10,579 nucleotides of DNA from Phoronis pallida (Eukaryota; Phoronida; Phoronidae), in the NCBI GenBank assembly GCA_028565715.1, contig JAOXYC010232792.1, positions 1 to 10,579 on the forward strand, given 5' to 3'. Made by a program: the position numbers and the translations under genes. A model generated the notes under the pieces. The model was not told the origin of the DNA and ran no database searches. It saw nothing but the letters and a program-made list of their open reading frames with translations. Shown here one piece after another: positions 1 to 7,105 of this stretch. Position 1 is the first letter of the stretch, and each line of letters starts with the position of its first letter.

Positions 1-81
1 TGAATAATACATTTCTCAAAACTCGTCAAAATCCTCGCCAAAGGCTCGGATTTTGACTCATTTTGAGAAATGTATTACTCA
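1..81. repeat. 81-bp imperfect palindrome (MITE/foldback end)
   Basis: The first 81 bases read almost the same on both strands. The outer arm (TGAATAATACATTTCTCAAAA against its partner ending TTTTGAGAAATGTATTACTCA) pairs with one mismatch. The inner CAAAATCC/GGATTTTG pair flanks a short GC-richer centre. This is typical of short non-autonomous inverted-repeat elements in animal genomes. The window starts inside or at the edge of it, so its true left end and any target-site duplication cannot be judged. Confidence 0.7.
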
Positions 82-671
82 ATGACACTAGTTAATTATC
101 CTCTATATTAAGCACTGTTCAAAAAATTAATATCGTTTCATGGAAGCATGTATCTTTTATATTTTGTACTTTCTTAACTAATTGTAAACATAGTTGTCAT
201 TAGATATATTCATTTACAATAGCCATTTAAAGTGTTTAGATATTTTGTACATTATAGTGTTTATGAAAATATAAATCGACATCATCGTATTTTCAATCAA
301 TTCTATTTGAAAAAGAATTTGCTGCCTGTATTACAAAATCTTAACAACTGAGAACATGAGAGAATTTGTTTGAATCTTTCAAAACATACAGTATGCAAAC
401 TGTAATGTGGTAAGCTTTGACTGGAAAACTAAGCCTTTTAGCTAGGCTGGTTACCTATACCGTGGACTTCCGAAAATGCGTGAGTTGAAATATTACGCGT
501 CTGTGACAACGTATGAACTGAATTCAACGTTGATTTTGTTCTTGCTTACACCTCAATAAAAATCATGATGATTTTCCAAAAACATTAACAGTATTTAAAG
601 ATACTCTCTCTCAAATCACCCCTTTACAGAATTTCTTTGATCTTTTTTTACTCAGATGCGAAGTAAGTTGT
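82..671. other. AT-rich intergenic DNA, nothing recognised
   Basis: This stretch of about 590 bases is AT-rich and has stops in all frames. I see no long open frame, RNA gene or clear repeat. It separates the left-edge palindrome from the 672-918 inverted-repeat element. Confidence 0.5.
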
Positions 672-918
672 GTTCAACCATAGATAAATAGAAGAACAGA
701 TCCACAACTCGACTTCGTGAAGCAAGAAAAACGAGATGGTACCGGTTCATATCCGGTTGTGCGACTTTCAAAACCAAGTCTGACAAACCGGAAGTGAAAC
801 AGTACCTTCTCAAAACCATGTATGGAACGTAGGCAAACAGAATTTTCTACTTTGCAAGACAAACCACTACGCCAAGCATAAGTTGGGGATCTGTTCTTCT
901 ATTTATCTATGGTTCAAC
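672..918. mobile_element. 247-bp inverted-repeat element (MITE-like)
   Basis: Bases 672-709 and 881-918 are reverse complements over 38 bp with two mismatches. The shared core is AACCATAGATAAATAGAAGA followed by ACAGATCC. The 171-bp interior has no open frame of coding character, so the element is non-autonomous. No convincing target-site duplication flanks it, which leaves the superfamily open. It could also be a solo foldback. Confidence 0.7.
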
Positions 919-939
919 AAAGGATTCGTACACAGCATT

Positions 940-987
940 TCTAGTTGATTTGCGATTTGCCAGACTGGGACCAACGCAGAGAGAGAG
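940..987 (+). repeat. dispersed repeat copy 1 (with 2171-2223, opposite strand)
   Basis: This stretch begins TCTAGTTG and ends with GGACCAACGCAGAGAGAG. A related block lies on the minus strand at 2171-2223, where the reverse complement begins TCTAGTTG and ends GGACCAACCCAGAGAGAG. The middle of the two copies is diverged. I take them as two old copies of one interspersed repeat. The overlapping short open frames here are not convincing genes. Confidence 0.45.
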
Positions 988-1243
988 TATCTTTAAGCGT
1001 TTTGACTTTTTGTAGATGCGCGCTCTTTCGGAAACGATCTGAAATTTCGAAAAGGGTGATTTGTTTACAAAAACGCCCATGGGTGCCTCTTCGAAAGTTT
1101 TCCGATAGAGAGCCCAGGTACTATTCCTATCAATATTCGTGTACACCTACCTTATGCCCTTATGTCGGGGTCCCCCGTTTTTTACGGAATAAGCGAATTA
1201 AAAAAAAAACTATTTGCAAAAATAATTTTTTCAATACTCACGC

Positions 1244-1400
1244 AATTGGAACAAGGTCCAAAAACCGATATTTTCGTTTTCACCAAATTGGGACAAGCTC
1301 AAATTTTCACAACACTCACTTGTTCTGTAACGGTTTTAAACAAGAAATTGGGACACCTGAGAAAAATTGGAATTTTTTTATGCTCACAAAATTTGGCCGG
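1244..1400 (+). repeat. degenerate AATTGGGACA-type repeat tract
   Basis: AATTGG or a close variant recurs at 1244, 1286, 1346, 1365 and 1390. It is usually followed by a GACA-like block and A-rich spacers, and often preceded by CTCAC or TTCAC. The spacing is irregular (about 19-60 bp), so this is a decayed tandem or internal transposon repeat, not a clean satellite. The two overlapping open frames through it have low-complexity, unlikely protein sequence and I do not call them genes. Confidence 0.35.
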
Positions 1401-1607
1401 GACAACCGGAAAACATAGACCAGCGGTTTTGGCCGGGGGCAAGAAAAATTTCAAAGTGTTCCACAATGGCGAGAAAATACCGTATCAATTTCAAAACAGC
1501 GTATTAAAACTACAATAAAAACACCGAGTTTATGAATGTTAAAATATCTCCTCATCTGCGCATTGAAAAATCCTGAAACTTATCTATTGTCTTGAAAATC
1601 GTCATGT

Positions 1608-1660
1608 TGGTTTTGATAGCTCTGCTGGTAGAGCGGACTTGCCTTTACTCTTTAAGCTGC
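1608..1660 (+). repeat. possible tRNA-derived SINE head (box A-like)
   Basis: TAGCTCTGCTGGTAGAGCG (about 1617-1635) matches the D-arm and RNA polymerase III box A of eukaryotic tRNAs, including a GCTC/GAGC stem and a TGCTGGTA loop. I cannot fold a complete cloverleaf, and no good box B (GGTTCGANNCC) follows at the normal distance. It is therefore not a functional tRNA on this evidence. A SINE head, a tRNA pseudogene fragment or chance resemblance are all possible. Confidence 0.35.
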
Positions 1661-1913
1661 CGTTTCCATGTTGGAACGCAAAAGAATTTTTCGGACTTAT
1701 TATCATTTCACTATCTTTTATCTATCCCGAACAATACTTTGGAGAAATTGATAATTTTTTCACATTCTTCTACTCACGAGATAAGAGTTTTGAGTCAAAA
1801 TCTTGTTTATTTGAAAGAAATAAGTTTGAAAATAGAAGGCCGATTTGGACACTTTTTGAAAATTCTATTAGTATTGACCAACGTTTCGGGAATTCGTGGA
1901 AATATTTTAAAAA

Positions 1914-1992
1914 TCTAGAGGGCGCTACTTTTGTAGTATATCTGTTCATTTTTGAATTGTATAAAGCAAATATTTTCTAAACAGATGGCGGA
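1914..1992 (+). promoter_or_regulatory. region before the start codon: CTCF-like and YY1-like motifs
   Basis: CTAGAGGGCGCT at 1915-1926 resembles the core of the animal CTCF site. About 60 bases later the start codon sits in CAGATGGCGGAT (1982-1993), which resembles a YY1 motif of the kind often placed over start codons. The bases TTTCTAAACAG just before the ATG also look like a branch point plus a 3' splice site. The transcript may therefore have a non-coding 5' exon upstream, or take a spliced leader here. No TATA box is evident at a sensible distance. Both factor assignments are inferences from motif resemblance. Confidence 0.35.
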
Positions 1993-2074
1993 TCAAGAAG
2001 AAACTCCTTTGATAGAAAGTCAAACCGAGGATGGGGAACTCCAACTTTCAACTGAAACAGGAGCCGAGGAAAAG
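1985..2074 (+). CDS. KAP NTPase gene, coding exon 1 (N-terminus)
   Basis: This 90-nt exon encodes residues 1-30, starting MADQEETPLIESQ and ending GAEEK. The ATG was chosen because it has G at +4, is the first ATG of a clean acidic segment, and reads in phase 0 into a donor (AAAAG|GTTTTT) that joins exon 2 in phase 0. The segment is strongly acidic and probably disordered. EETPLI (residues 5-10) fits the [DE]xxxL[LI] acidic dileucine sorting signal, which would suit the cytosolic tail of an endolysosomal or sorted membrane protein. The donor is the weakest of the gene. If it is not used, the frame stops after about 17 more codons. The real start could also lie in an unseen upstream exon. Confidence 0.6.
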
Positions 2075-2170
2075 GTTTTTATGCTTATTAGTCTCCATGA
2101 CTTATCCCGTCAAAACTCCAACTAGTCCGGTGCTCCACTACCTATAATCTAAATGTTTAAACTTAAAAAA

Positions 2171-2223
2171 CTCTCTCTGGGTTGGTCCAAATCCGGCTTC
2201 AAAACCCAAACCGGCAACTAGAG
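2171..2223 (-). repeat. dispersed repeat copy 2 (with 940-987)
   Basis: On the minus strand this reads TCTAGTTG at one end and GGACCAACCCAGAGAGAG at the other, matching the ends of 940-987 on the plus strand with a diverged middle. It is probably an old interspersed repeat inside intron 1. Confidence 0.45.
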
Positions 2224-2460
2224 ATGTTTCTGTTAAACATAACTTACTTGCATTTGAGAAAAAAATTAAAAAATCTGTAAGGAGTGATTTGAGGGTTTTG
2301 TATCCGATAAAAGTAAAAAACTGGGTTTTCATCTTTCAAGTTCCAATAAATTATCTTAACAATTTCTTTTTATAAAATAGGTTTACAACATTGTTTACAA
2401 AACATATCTTACAAATGTATATTAATAAAATGTAGATCTTTATCCATCCAAGAAAGTACA

Positions 2461-2888
2461 ATGTTCGAATAATTATAAATCGTTTTTACTGGAATTACCT
2501 TGTTAATTTTCTCTAAATCCTCGGAGACATCTCGTCTCCTTCCATGGAGTGGCTGGAATGATCTAGCTCCCCACTGTGTTTGAGATCTCGAGTGATGTCG
2601 TAAATTTCCGTCCCATTTTGTGTAAAGAAAACAAAACTGGTTCGAAAGGGGTGCTTTAGAAGCAATTTTCATCAAGGCACACAACCCATCTCTTAACAAG
2701 CTTGGAGGTGCCAGATTCAAACTGTCGTCTGCTTGGGACGGAAACTTACGACATCTCTCGAGATCTCAAACACAGCGGGGAGCTAGATCATTCCCGCCAC
2801 TCCATTAGAGGAGACGAGATGTCTCCGAGGATTTAGAGAAAATTAACAAGGTAATTCCAGTAGAAAATGTTTATAATTATTCGAACAT
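2461..2888. mobile_element. foldback element, two 155-bp inverted arms
   Basis: The arms 2461-2615 and 2734-2888 are near-perfect reverse complements separated by a 118-bp loop. Shared landmarks are ATGTTCGAATAATTATAAA at the outer end, TTGTTAATTTTCTCTAAATC in the middle and AGATCTCGAG near the inner end. The few differences include TTCCATGG against CTCTAATGG. The element is non-coding, and the open frames across it are by-products of the repeat. It lies inside intron 1, so the pre-mRNA could fold into a hairpin of about 155 bp. Likely a foldback/MITE insertion; the superfamily is not identifiable here. Confidence 0.85.
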
Positions 2889-3570
2889 ATCTTATATTGT
2901 TTATATTTCTTGTTTATGTGTCTGAAAATTCACAATTTCTATCCAAAAGCAAATTTTGATTAAGCCAGTAAGGCAGTATTAAGACAGTGAAATGGCAACA
3001 ACGCGACAACAGCTCGCTTATAAATACAACACAAATACTTAATTCGCGTACATCGCTACTTACGAATGTAGAATTATCAATTATTGAAATACGACATTTT
3101 CATCCGTTTCTTTTACACAGTTTGGTCATTTTTTGTTGCCAATTCGTGTCACTACCTCCATTCTTTATCGAAAACACAAAGTGAATAGGTTACAGTTGAT
3201 CTCAGTTATCTCGTCACCCTCAAGATATTTCATATCAAGTCACATAGGCCGCCTGTATAGAAATTTCCGGCAGAAGCAAAGGTATTTATTCGTTCAGATG
3301 AGGTAAGGGTGCAATTTGTAACAACAATTCCTATGCAATTGACCGCATTCAATAGAGAATAATTTTACATCCATAAGTAGCGATGTACTACTTTAACAAA
3401 TTTCTTCAGTTTATAGACACAGTTTTGTTTACGTTTTTACAAAACATTCAATTCAACTTAAACCAATTGGCAAACAAACAATATTTTTCAAAACCTTGTT
3501 CATTTATTCCTCAAGTCTAAATTTGATGAAAATCCATGAAAGTCATCAATACTTTGTCTTTGACATTCAG

Positions 3571-3657
3571 GATGAGAAAAGGTTGCAACTGCGACGAATG
3601 CTCAGCGAAAAAAATGTTTGTCACCACTGCACACAGGAGCTGGGTTATCATTCTCTT
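3571..3657 (+). CDS. KAP NTPase gene, coding exon 2
   Basis: This 87-nt, phase 0 to phase 0 exon encodes residues 31-59, from DEKRLQLRRMLSEKN to GYHSL. The acceptor (TTTGACATTCAG|GAT) and donor (CTT|GTAAGT) are both close to consensus, which is the main support. The sequence has a charged helix (DEKRLQLRRML) followed by CHHC within VCHHCTQELGYH. That is a compact Cys/His cluster that could bind a metal but is too small to name as a zinc finger. It is one of the exons that could be skipped without changing frame. Confidence 0.72.
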
Positions 3658-4232
3658 GTAAGTAATCACACTTGTGTCACAGACTATATAGAAATCCTGT
3701 AAAGTACGACATCTTGACCTTCGACCCCGTACTTGGCCTTTGAACCCAAACTTGGCCTAATTCCTTCGCGGAGTCCCGTACGTGCTTCGCACGTACACAC
3801 CCAGCGATTAAAAGTTGACTATGATGGGCCTAGTGACTTAAGGTATCGCCACACAAAATTTGGAACTGATCGAATCAAAACTGTTTATCTTGGTACCTAT
3901 TTGTTGGAGAGATGTTTCGAGCTCGGTTTGCAGAGAGAAATGAGACTTGGTTGGTTGAAATTGTTTATTATAAAAATAAACGATATGAGGTAACACGGAT
4001 AAACAATTGCTCTCTGTAAAGATGGGCGAATAAAAACGCCAAAAATGCCTCCCCCCATCCTGTGCATTTGTATACACAACAAACAGACAGGCCTATATAA
4101 GATGATGCAAATAGAAAAGCAGGCATAACAAATTATTCTGCTGTTCTAGTGAACCAATATTAAGAGTTAATTTAGCCTTTTCATGATTTTTAAAACCATA
4201 TTTATTTATCAAATATCACTTACCACTTCTAG
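3658..4232 (+). other. intron 2 (575 bp)
   Basis: This inferred intron has a consensus donor (GTAAGT) and acceptor (CCACTTCTAG). It includes a GC-richer patch at about 3715-3812. That patch carries a repeated ACTTGGCCT word and a perfect short hairpin, GTACGTGC-TTC-GCACGTAC, at 3778-3796. No coding exon is supported in it. Confidence 0.5.
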
Positions 4233-4404
4233 CGACAAGTTGGATATGGCAAGAATAATGAAGCGGTGTTGTATATGTGTCTGGGACAGGACCGAGCACA
4301 GATTACTAAAACACCAGAGAACTACTTTGAAGACTTACACCGCCACTTGAATGGTGTATTACATTCTTCACTCGATGAGACTATCTTGGTTATTGATATG
4401 CAAG
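4233..4404 (+). CDS. KAP NTPase gene, coding exon 3 (start of unknown N-terminal region)
   Basis: This 172-nt exon encodes residues 60-116 plus the first base of codon 117. It enters in phase 0 and leaves in phase 1. The acceptor is CTTACCACTTCTAG|CGA and the donor is CAAG|GTAATG. It contains two strand-like segments, EAVLYMCLG and ETILVIDMQ, with a helix-like YFEDLHRHLNGVL between them. This alternation suggests an alpha/beta domain, but I recognise no family motif. The frame stays open past the donor to a stop at about 4583. Retention of intron 3 would therefore give a short truncated protein without the NTPase. Confidence 0.78.
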
Positions 4405-4973
4405 GTAATGAGTCTACTCAATGTTTTGTTCACCTGAATGCTCTAGTGATCAGAGTAAGAGACTCCAATGTAATAGTTCCAAACCTAAGATCATATTCCC
4501 ACTCCGAAACACGGACATCCCCGTGTGTATCATCCACTGATACTGCGACTAGACTCTTGAACATATGGGGTTCCAACGACTAATACATGCTGCGCTTGCG
4601 AGGTTGATTCTTCTAAAACAGTCAATGATTGCCGTTTCTTAAATGTGGGTTTGTGATAGGAGTTGGAAAAATACGTTTTTTCAAACAATTTCAAGATTTG
4701 AATTCCAAACAAGAAAATTGCCAAATTTATCTAAAGCTGTATGGGATCCCTTCATGATTCAACATATTTGCCAATATTCTTATTTGGAATTCAAATCTTG
4801 AAATTATTTGAAAAAAACCCGTATTTTTCCAATGTGTTTAGCTATGACTTATATGCCAATGACGTCACAGATTTGATCAAAATACCCTTAACCATTGACC
4901 ATAGACAGGAAAATGTTTTCCACCCGGATGGAAATTTAAAAAGGTAAAACTATTAAAAAATATATCGTTATAG
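4405..4973 (+). other. intron 3 (569 bp)
   Basis: This inferred intron has donor GTAATG and acceptor TATCGTTATAG. It contains a small CACGG/CCGTG hairpin near 4511-4526 and the foldback at 4663-4832. I see no other exon in it. Confidence 0.5.
4663..4832. mobile_element. foldback with arms of about 65 bp in intron 3
   Basis: Bases 4663-4726 and 4766-4832 are reverse complements with a small 3-base length difference and a few mismatches. They share TTTCAAGATTTGAATTCCAA as the core and TTGGAAAAATACG at the outer end. The loop is 39 bp. The arms explain the paired short open frames on both strands here, which I reject as genes. It is probably a small MITE or foldback, and is not the same sequence as the intron 1 foldback. 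Confidence 0.8.
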
Positions 4974-5183
4974 GCTTTTGGGGAGGAGATATCAACACGC
5001 CAACTAACATCAATTCAATCTGTCAAAGGCTCACGAAAGAGGATCAGCCTGCCTCAAGCACTACAGTATTTGTGGTCAATGCCGCAAGTATATGGAGAGC
5101 GGAGGCGAGGGCGAACAGTCACGACTTTAAGATTCTCGATAAAATAAATTACGAGAGGAATCTCTGGAAATTGTTGGATGAAG
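4974..5183 (+). CDS. KAP NTPase gene, coding exon 4 (unknown N-terminal region)
   Basis: This 210-nt exon, phase 1 to phase 1, encodes residues 117-187 in part, from FWGGDINTP to LWKLLDE. The acceptor is ATATCGTTATAG|GC and the donor is GAAG|GTAATC. Joined to exon 3 it gives VIDMQ-G-FWGGD, so the junction falls at the end of a strand followed by a Gly/Asp-rich turn. A further strand-like TTVFVVNAAS and a helix RNLWKLLDE continue the alpha/beta pattern. I do not recognise the fold family. A Rossmann-like or effector-type domain is only a guess. Confidence 0.78.
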
Positions 5184-5362
5184 GTAATCTGTGATTCAGT
5201 TTTGCTAACACATTATTGTAAAAGTATTTTGATATTCCCATCATCGTTTATGTAGTTGTGTTGGTATACCATAACATGTTTGTTATTAGCTCACTAAAAG
5301 CGAGTTAGCGGTTATGAACCTGGAAATTGCTTGATTTCTTTCATATCAATGTGTATCGGTAG

Positions 5363-5527
5363 TGGAGGTGTTGATAGATCATGTAAATGACTCCAAGCTC
5401 CAAAACGTGATTTCTTCTTGCATACAACAAAAACGTTTGTTTTTTACAGACTTAAAGAAATGGATGGAGGACGAGTTTCTTGAAAACAAAAAGAAAATGC
5501 GGGAGTTCTGGGTACCCCAGGATGAAG
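5363..5527 (+). CDS. KAP NTPase gene, coding exon 5 (end of N-terminal region)
   Basis: This 165-nt exon, phase 1 to phase 1, encodes residues 188-241 plus split codons at both ends. The acceptor is ATCGGTAG|TG and the donor is GATGAAG|GTGGGC. It is helical and charged: VEVLIDHVNDSKLQ, a middle ISSCIQQKRLFF, then KKWMEDEFLENKKKMREFW. Joining straight to exon 6 gives QDE-D-EAEKVEK with no frame problem, which is the model adopted here. In the same frame the sequence past the donor stays open to about 5697 but looks non-coding there, whereas another frame looks coding (see the intron 5 entry). The 3' end of this exon is the least certain boundary. Confidence 0.68.
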
Positions 5528-6532
5528 GTGGGCATGACTCACGGGGCTGTCCAAGTTACCTACGAGAAGTTGAGGACTACAATTGCAAATCAAGCAGAGA
5601 TGTTACAGACGGGATTACTGGTGGAACAAAGATGCACCCTAGTCTTTTACAGCACCAACTGAGTAAATATCATTTCATAATCTTACTAAAGGATTAACCG
5701 AACCACGCATTGATCAAAGCACGTTGACAAGACTTTTCATCAGGGACCGGTTTCACTCAAGTGGCGTGTGCCGGTCATGTAATATGTATCAAAGGAGTGC
5801 CCATATGTCATTAATATGATACATTCAACAAGAGCTCAAAGCTACCCAACCACACTTTTTTAAACAATTATTTTATCAAATAATTCGCATTTGATCAAAG
5901 TAGTCTCGTTTTGATGATTTTTGTTGTTTGTTAAATAACAGAGGGGTTTATTCTATAGGAAAAACGGTCCTGGACGGCACTCTTAGACCTAAACCATTCC
6001 ATGTGCAGCGAGGCGACGACTTTAAGTCATTTGAATGCATATTATGAAAGTATCAAACAATTGGAGCATTCTAAGCTGCTAATCTGTGTCAAATCATGTG
6101 CAACTACTAAAATTCCCTCCAAATGGATCACTAGATACACACTGTAAACGTTATTAGTATTATGACATCTATCGGTATAAAAATGAACAACTGAATCTCA
6201 AATACACAGATTAGAAATTCAGACAAATCAAAAGAAAAAGTTTCAATATTCTAAAAACACCAGATTTCAACTGAGAATTTAGGCTCGGAGCTTCAAAATT
6301 AATTACCAACGCTTCGAGGGTCATTTTCAAAATACCTAATATGTGTATTATCTACAATCTGTGACCTAGTATTACGAGCACCATGGTTCTCACCGAATGG
6401 TCTGAGTTGCCAACAACCGAGAGAGTTTTGTTTCGCGGATATGAAAAGACACTCAGGAAGATTAGCAGCATAGAATGCTCCTGTATTTTTGATAAAACTT
6501 GTTTGGCTGGGGCCCAATTTATTATCAAATAG
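5528..6532 (+). pseudogene. relic, alternative or misassembled exons inside intron 5
   Basis: Three open blocks have coding-like composition but fall outside the simple gene model. Block A (about 5528-5659, frame one base off from exon 5) reads VTYEKLRTTIANQAEML and onward to CTLVFYSTN, then TGA at 5660-5662 just before a donor-like GTAAAT. Block B (5959-6143, after TTCTATAG) reads KRSWTALLDLNHSM and on to SKWITRYT, ending at a donor-like GTAAAC. Block C (6370-6482, after GACCTAG) reads MVLTEWSELPTTERVLFRGY and KTLRKISSIEC. B joins C in phase (2 then 1), and C joins exon 6 in phase (1 then 2). Only A is broken: one surplus base near the GG at 5527/5528 and the TGA stand between it and a continuous reading. 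It may be a decayed part of the N-terminal domain, an alternative isoform, or an assembly error. Confidence 0.4.
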
Positions 6533-6613
6533 ATGATGATTTATATAGTGGTTTTAACCCGGCCCTAAAAATGTTAAAAAGATGTTCAGTGTTCAGTTTA
6601 TGTCTATTTTCAG

Positions 6614-6636
6614 ATGAAGCAGAGAAAGTTGAAAAG
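6614..6636 (+). CDS. KAP NTPase gene, coding exon 6 (23-nt micro-exon)
   Basis: This very short exon completes codon 242 and encodes EAEKVEK (residues 243-249). It has a strong acceptor (TGTCTATTTTCAG|AT) and a strong donor (AAAAG|GTATGT). It converts the phase 1 end of exon 5 to the phase 0 start of exon 7, so it is needed for any continuous reading between them. Its charged sequence runs as a helix into ELQIERNHLFGD of exon 7. Because it is so small, automatic gene models may miss it. Confidence 0.7.
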
Positions 6637-6906
6637 GTATGTCAAGAAGAAAGATATGATATTCTTTATTCCATTTTATAAATGTAATGGAAGTATTACA
6701 ACTGTTTGTCGACTCTTAGTTTGTGCAACCTGGATTCGAAGACAACTTCAGAGTAACGATATATCAAGTATATAATAGCCTACTTTGCACCTCATTTGTA
6801 AAACTTTTTCATCTTATTCATTCCGACTAATCTAAATTGCTATAACTGGATCTATACTCGATAACATTTGTTAATTCAAATTCAAAGTCATCTTTGACAT
6901 TGGCAG
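6637..6906 (+). other. intron 6 (270 bp)
   Basis: This intron lies between the micro-exon donor GTATGT and the acceptor CTTTGACATTGGCAG. It is AT-rich with no coding potential noted. Confidence 0.6.
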
Positions 6907-7105
6907 GAACTTCAAATCGAACGGAATCACCTATTCGGGGACTCACCAGGCAAGACCGACTCCTTAGGATACACAGACTATGCCGATGCGCTCACCGATC
7001 TGTTGGTTGAGCCTACTGTCCCAACTGGGATAGCAGTTGGAATCTATGGGAACTGGGGTAAAGGGAAAAGCTTTCTCTTGGAACAACTGAGCAAGAAAAT
7101 AACTA
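6907..7105 (+). CDS. KAP NTPase gene, coding exon 7 (Walker A)
   Basis: This 199-nt exon, phase 0 to phase 1, encodes residues 250-315. It reads ELQIERNHLFGDSPGKTDSL, then GYTDYADALTDLL, then AVGIYGNWGKGKSFLLEQL. GNWGKGKS (residues 297-304) is a Walker A P-loop (GxxxxGKS) that binds the phosphates of ATP. The D-x-LGYTDYA...L approach to it and the GIYGNWGKGKS form are typical of KAP-family NTPases. The donor CTA|GTGAGT joins a phase 1 acceptor at 7735. If it were not used, the frame would stop within seven codons. The P-loop and the rest of the NTPase core are thus on separate exons. Confidence 0.9.

Larger units (their letters stand above)
2075..3570 (+). other. intron 1 (1496 bp), repeat-bearing
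   Basis: This is the inferred intron between exons 1 and 2. It holds the minus-strand copy of a dispersed repeat (2171-2223) and a long foldback (2461-2888). The rest (about 2890-3570) is AT-rich. I find no further exon that fits the phase 0 to phase 0 junction with coding-like sequence. The open frame at 2987-3184 has no recognisable features. Confidence 0.5.

Noticed and set aside
945-1518. Two overlapping plus-strand open frames (157 and 118 codons)
   Set aside because: They cover a degenerate repeat tract, the composition is low-complexity, no motif is visible, and no splice signals tie them to the gene.
1615-1690. Functional tRNA gene
   Set aside because: Only the D-arm/box A matches. 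No full cloverleaf, anticodon stem or good box B could be folded.
1592-1980. Open frames of about 110 codons just upstream of exon 1
   Set aside because: Two frames overlap with similar length in AT-rich DNA, with no domain and no conserved-looking motif. One hydrophobic start (MKIVMLVLIALLV) resembles a signal peptide but overlaps the tRNA-like element and leads into unstructured sequence.
2409-2720. Minus-strand 103-codon open frame
   Set aside because: It runs along one arm and loop of the foldback and is a by-product of that repeat.
4530-4947. Open frames on both strands sharing the string FLFGIQILKLFEK
   Set aside because: The shared peptide arises because both frames read opposite arms of the 4663-4832 inverted repeat.
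6299-6517. Minus-strand 72-codon open frame
   Set aside because: The plus strand of the same stretch has a better, phase-compatible coding-like reading (block C of intron 5).
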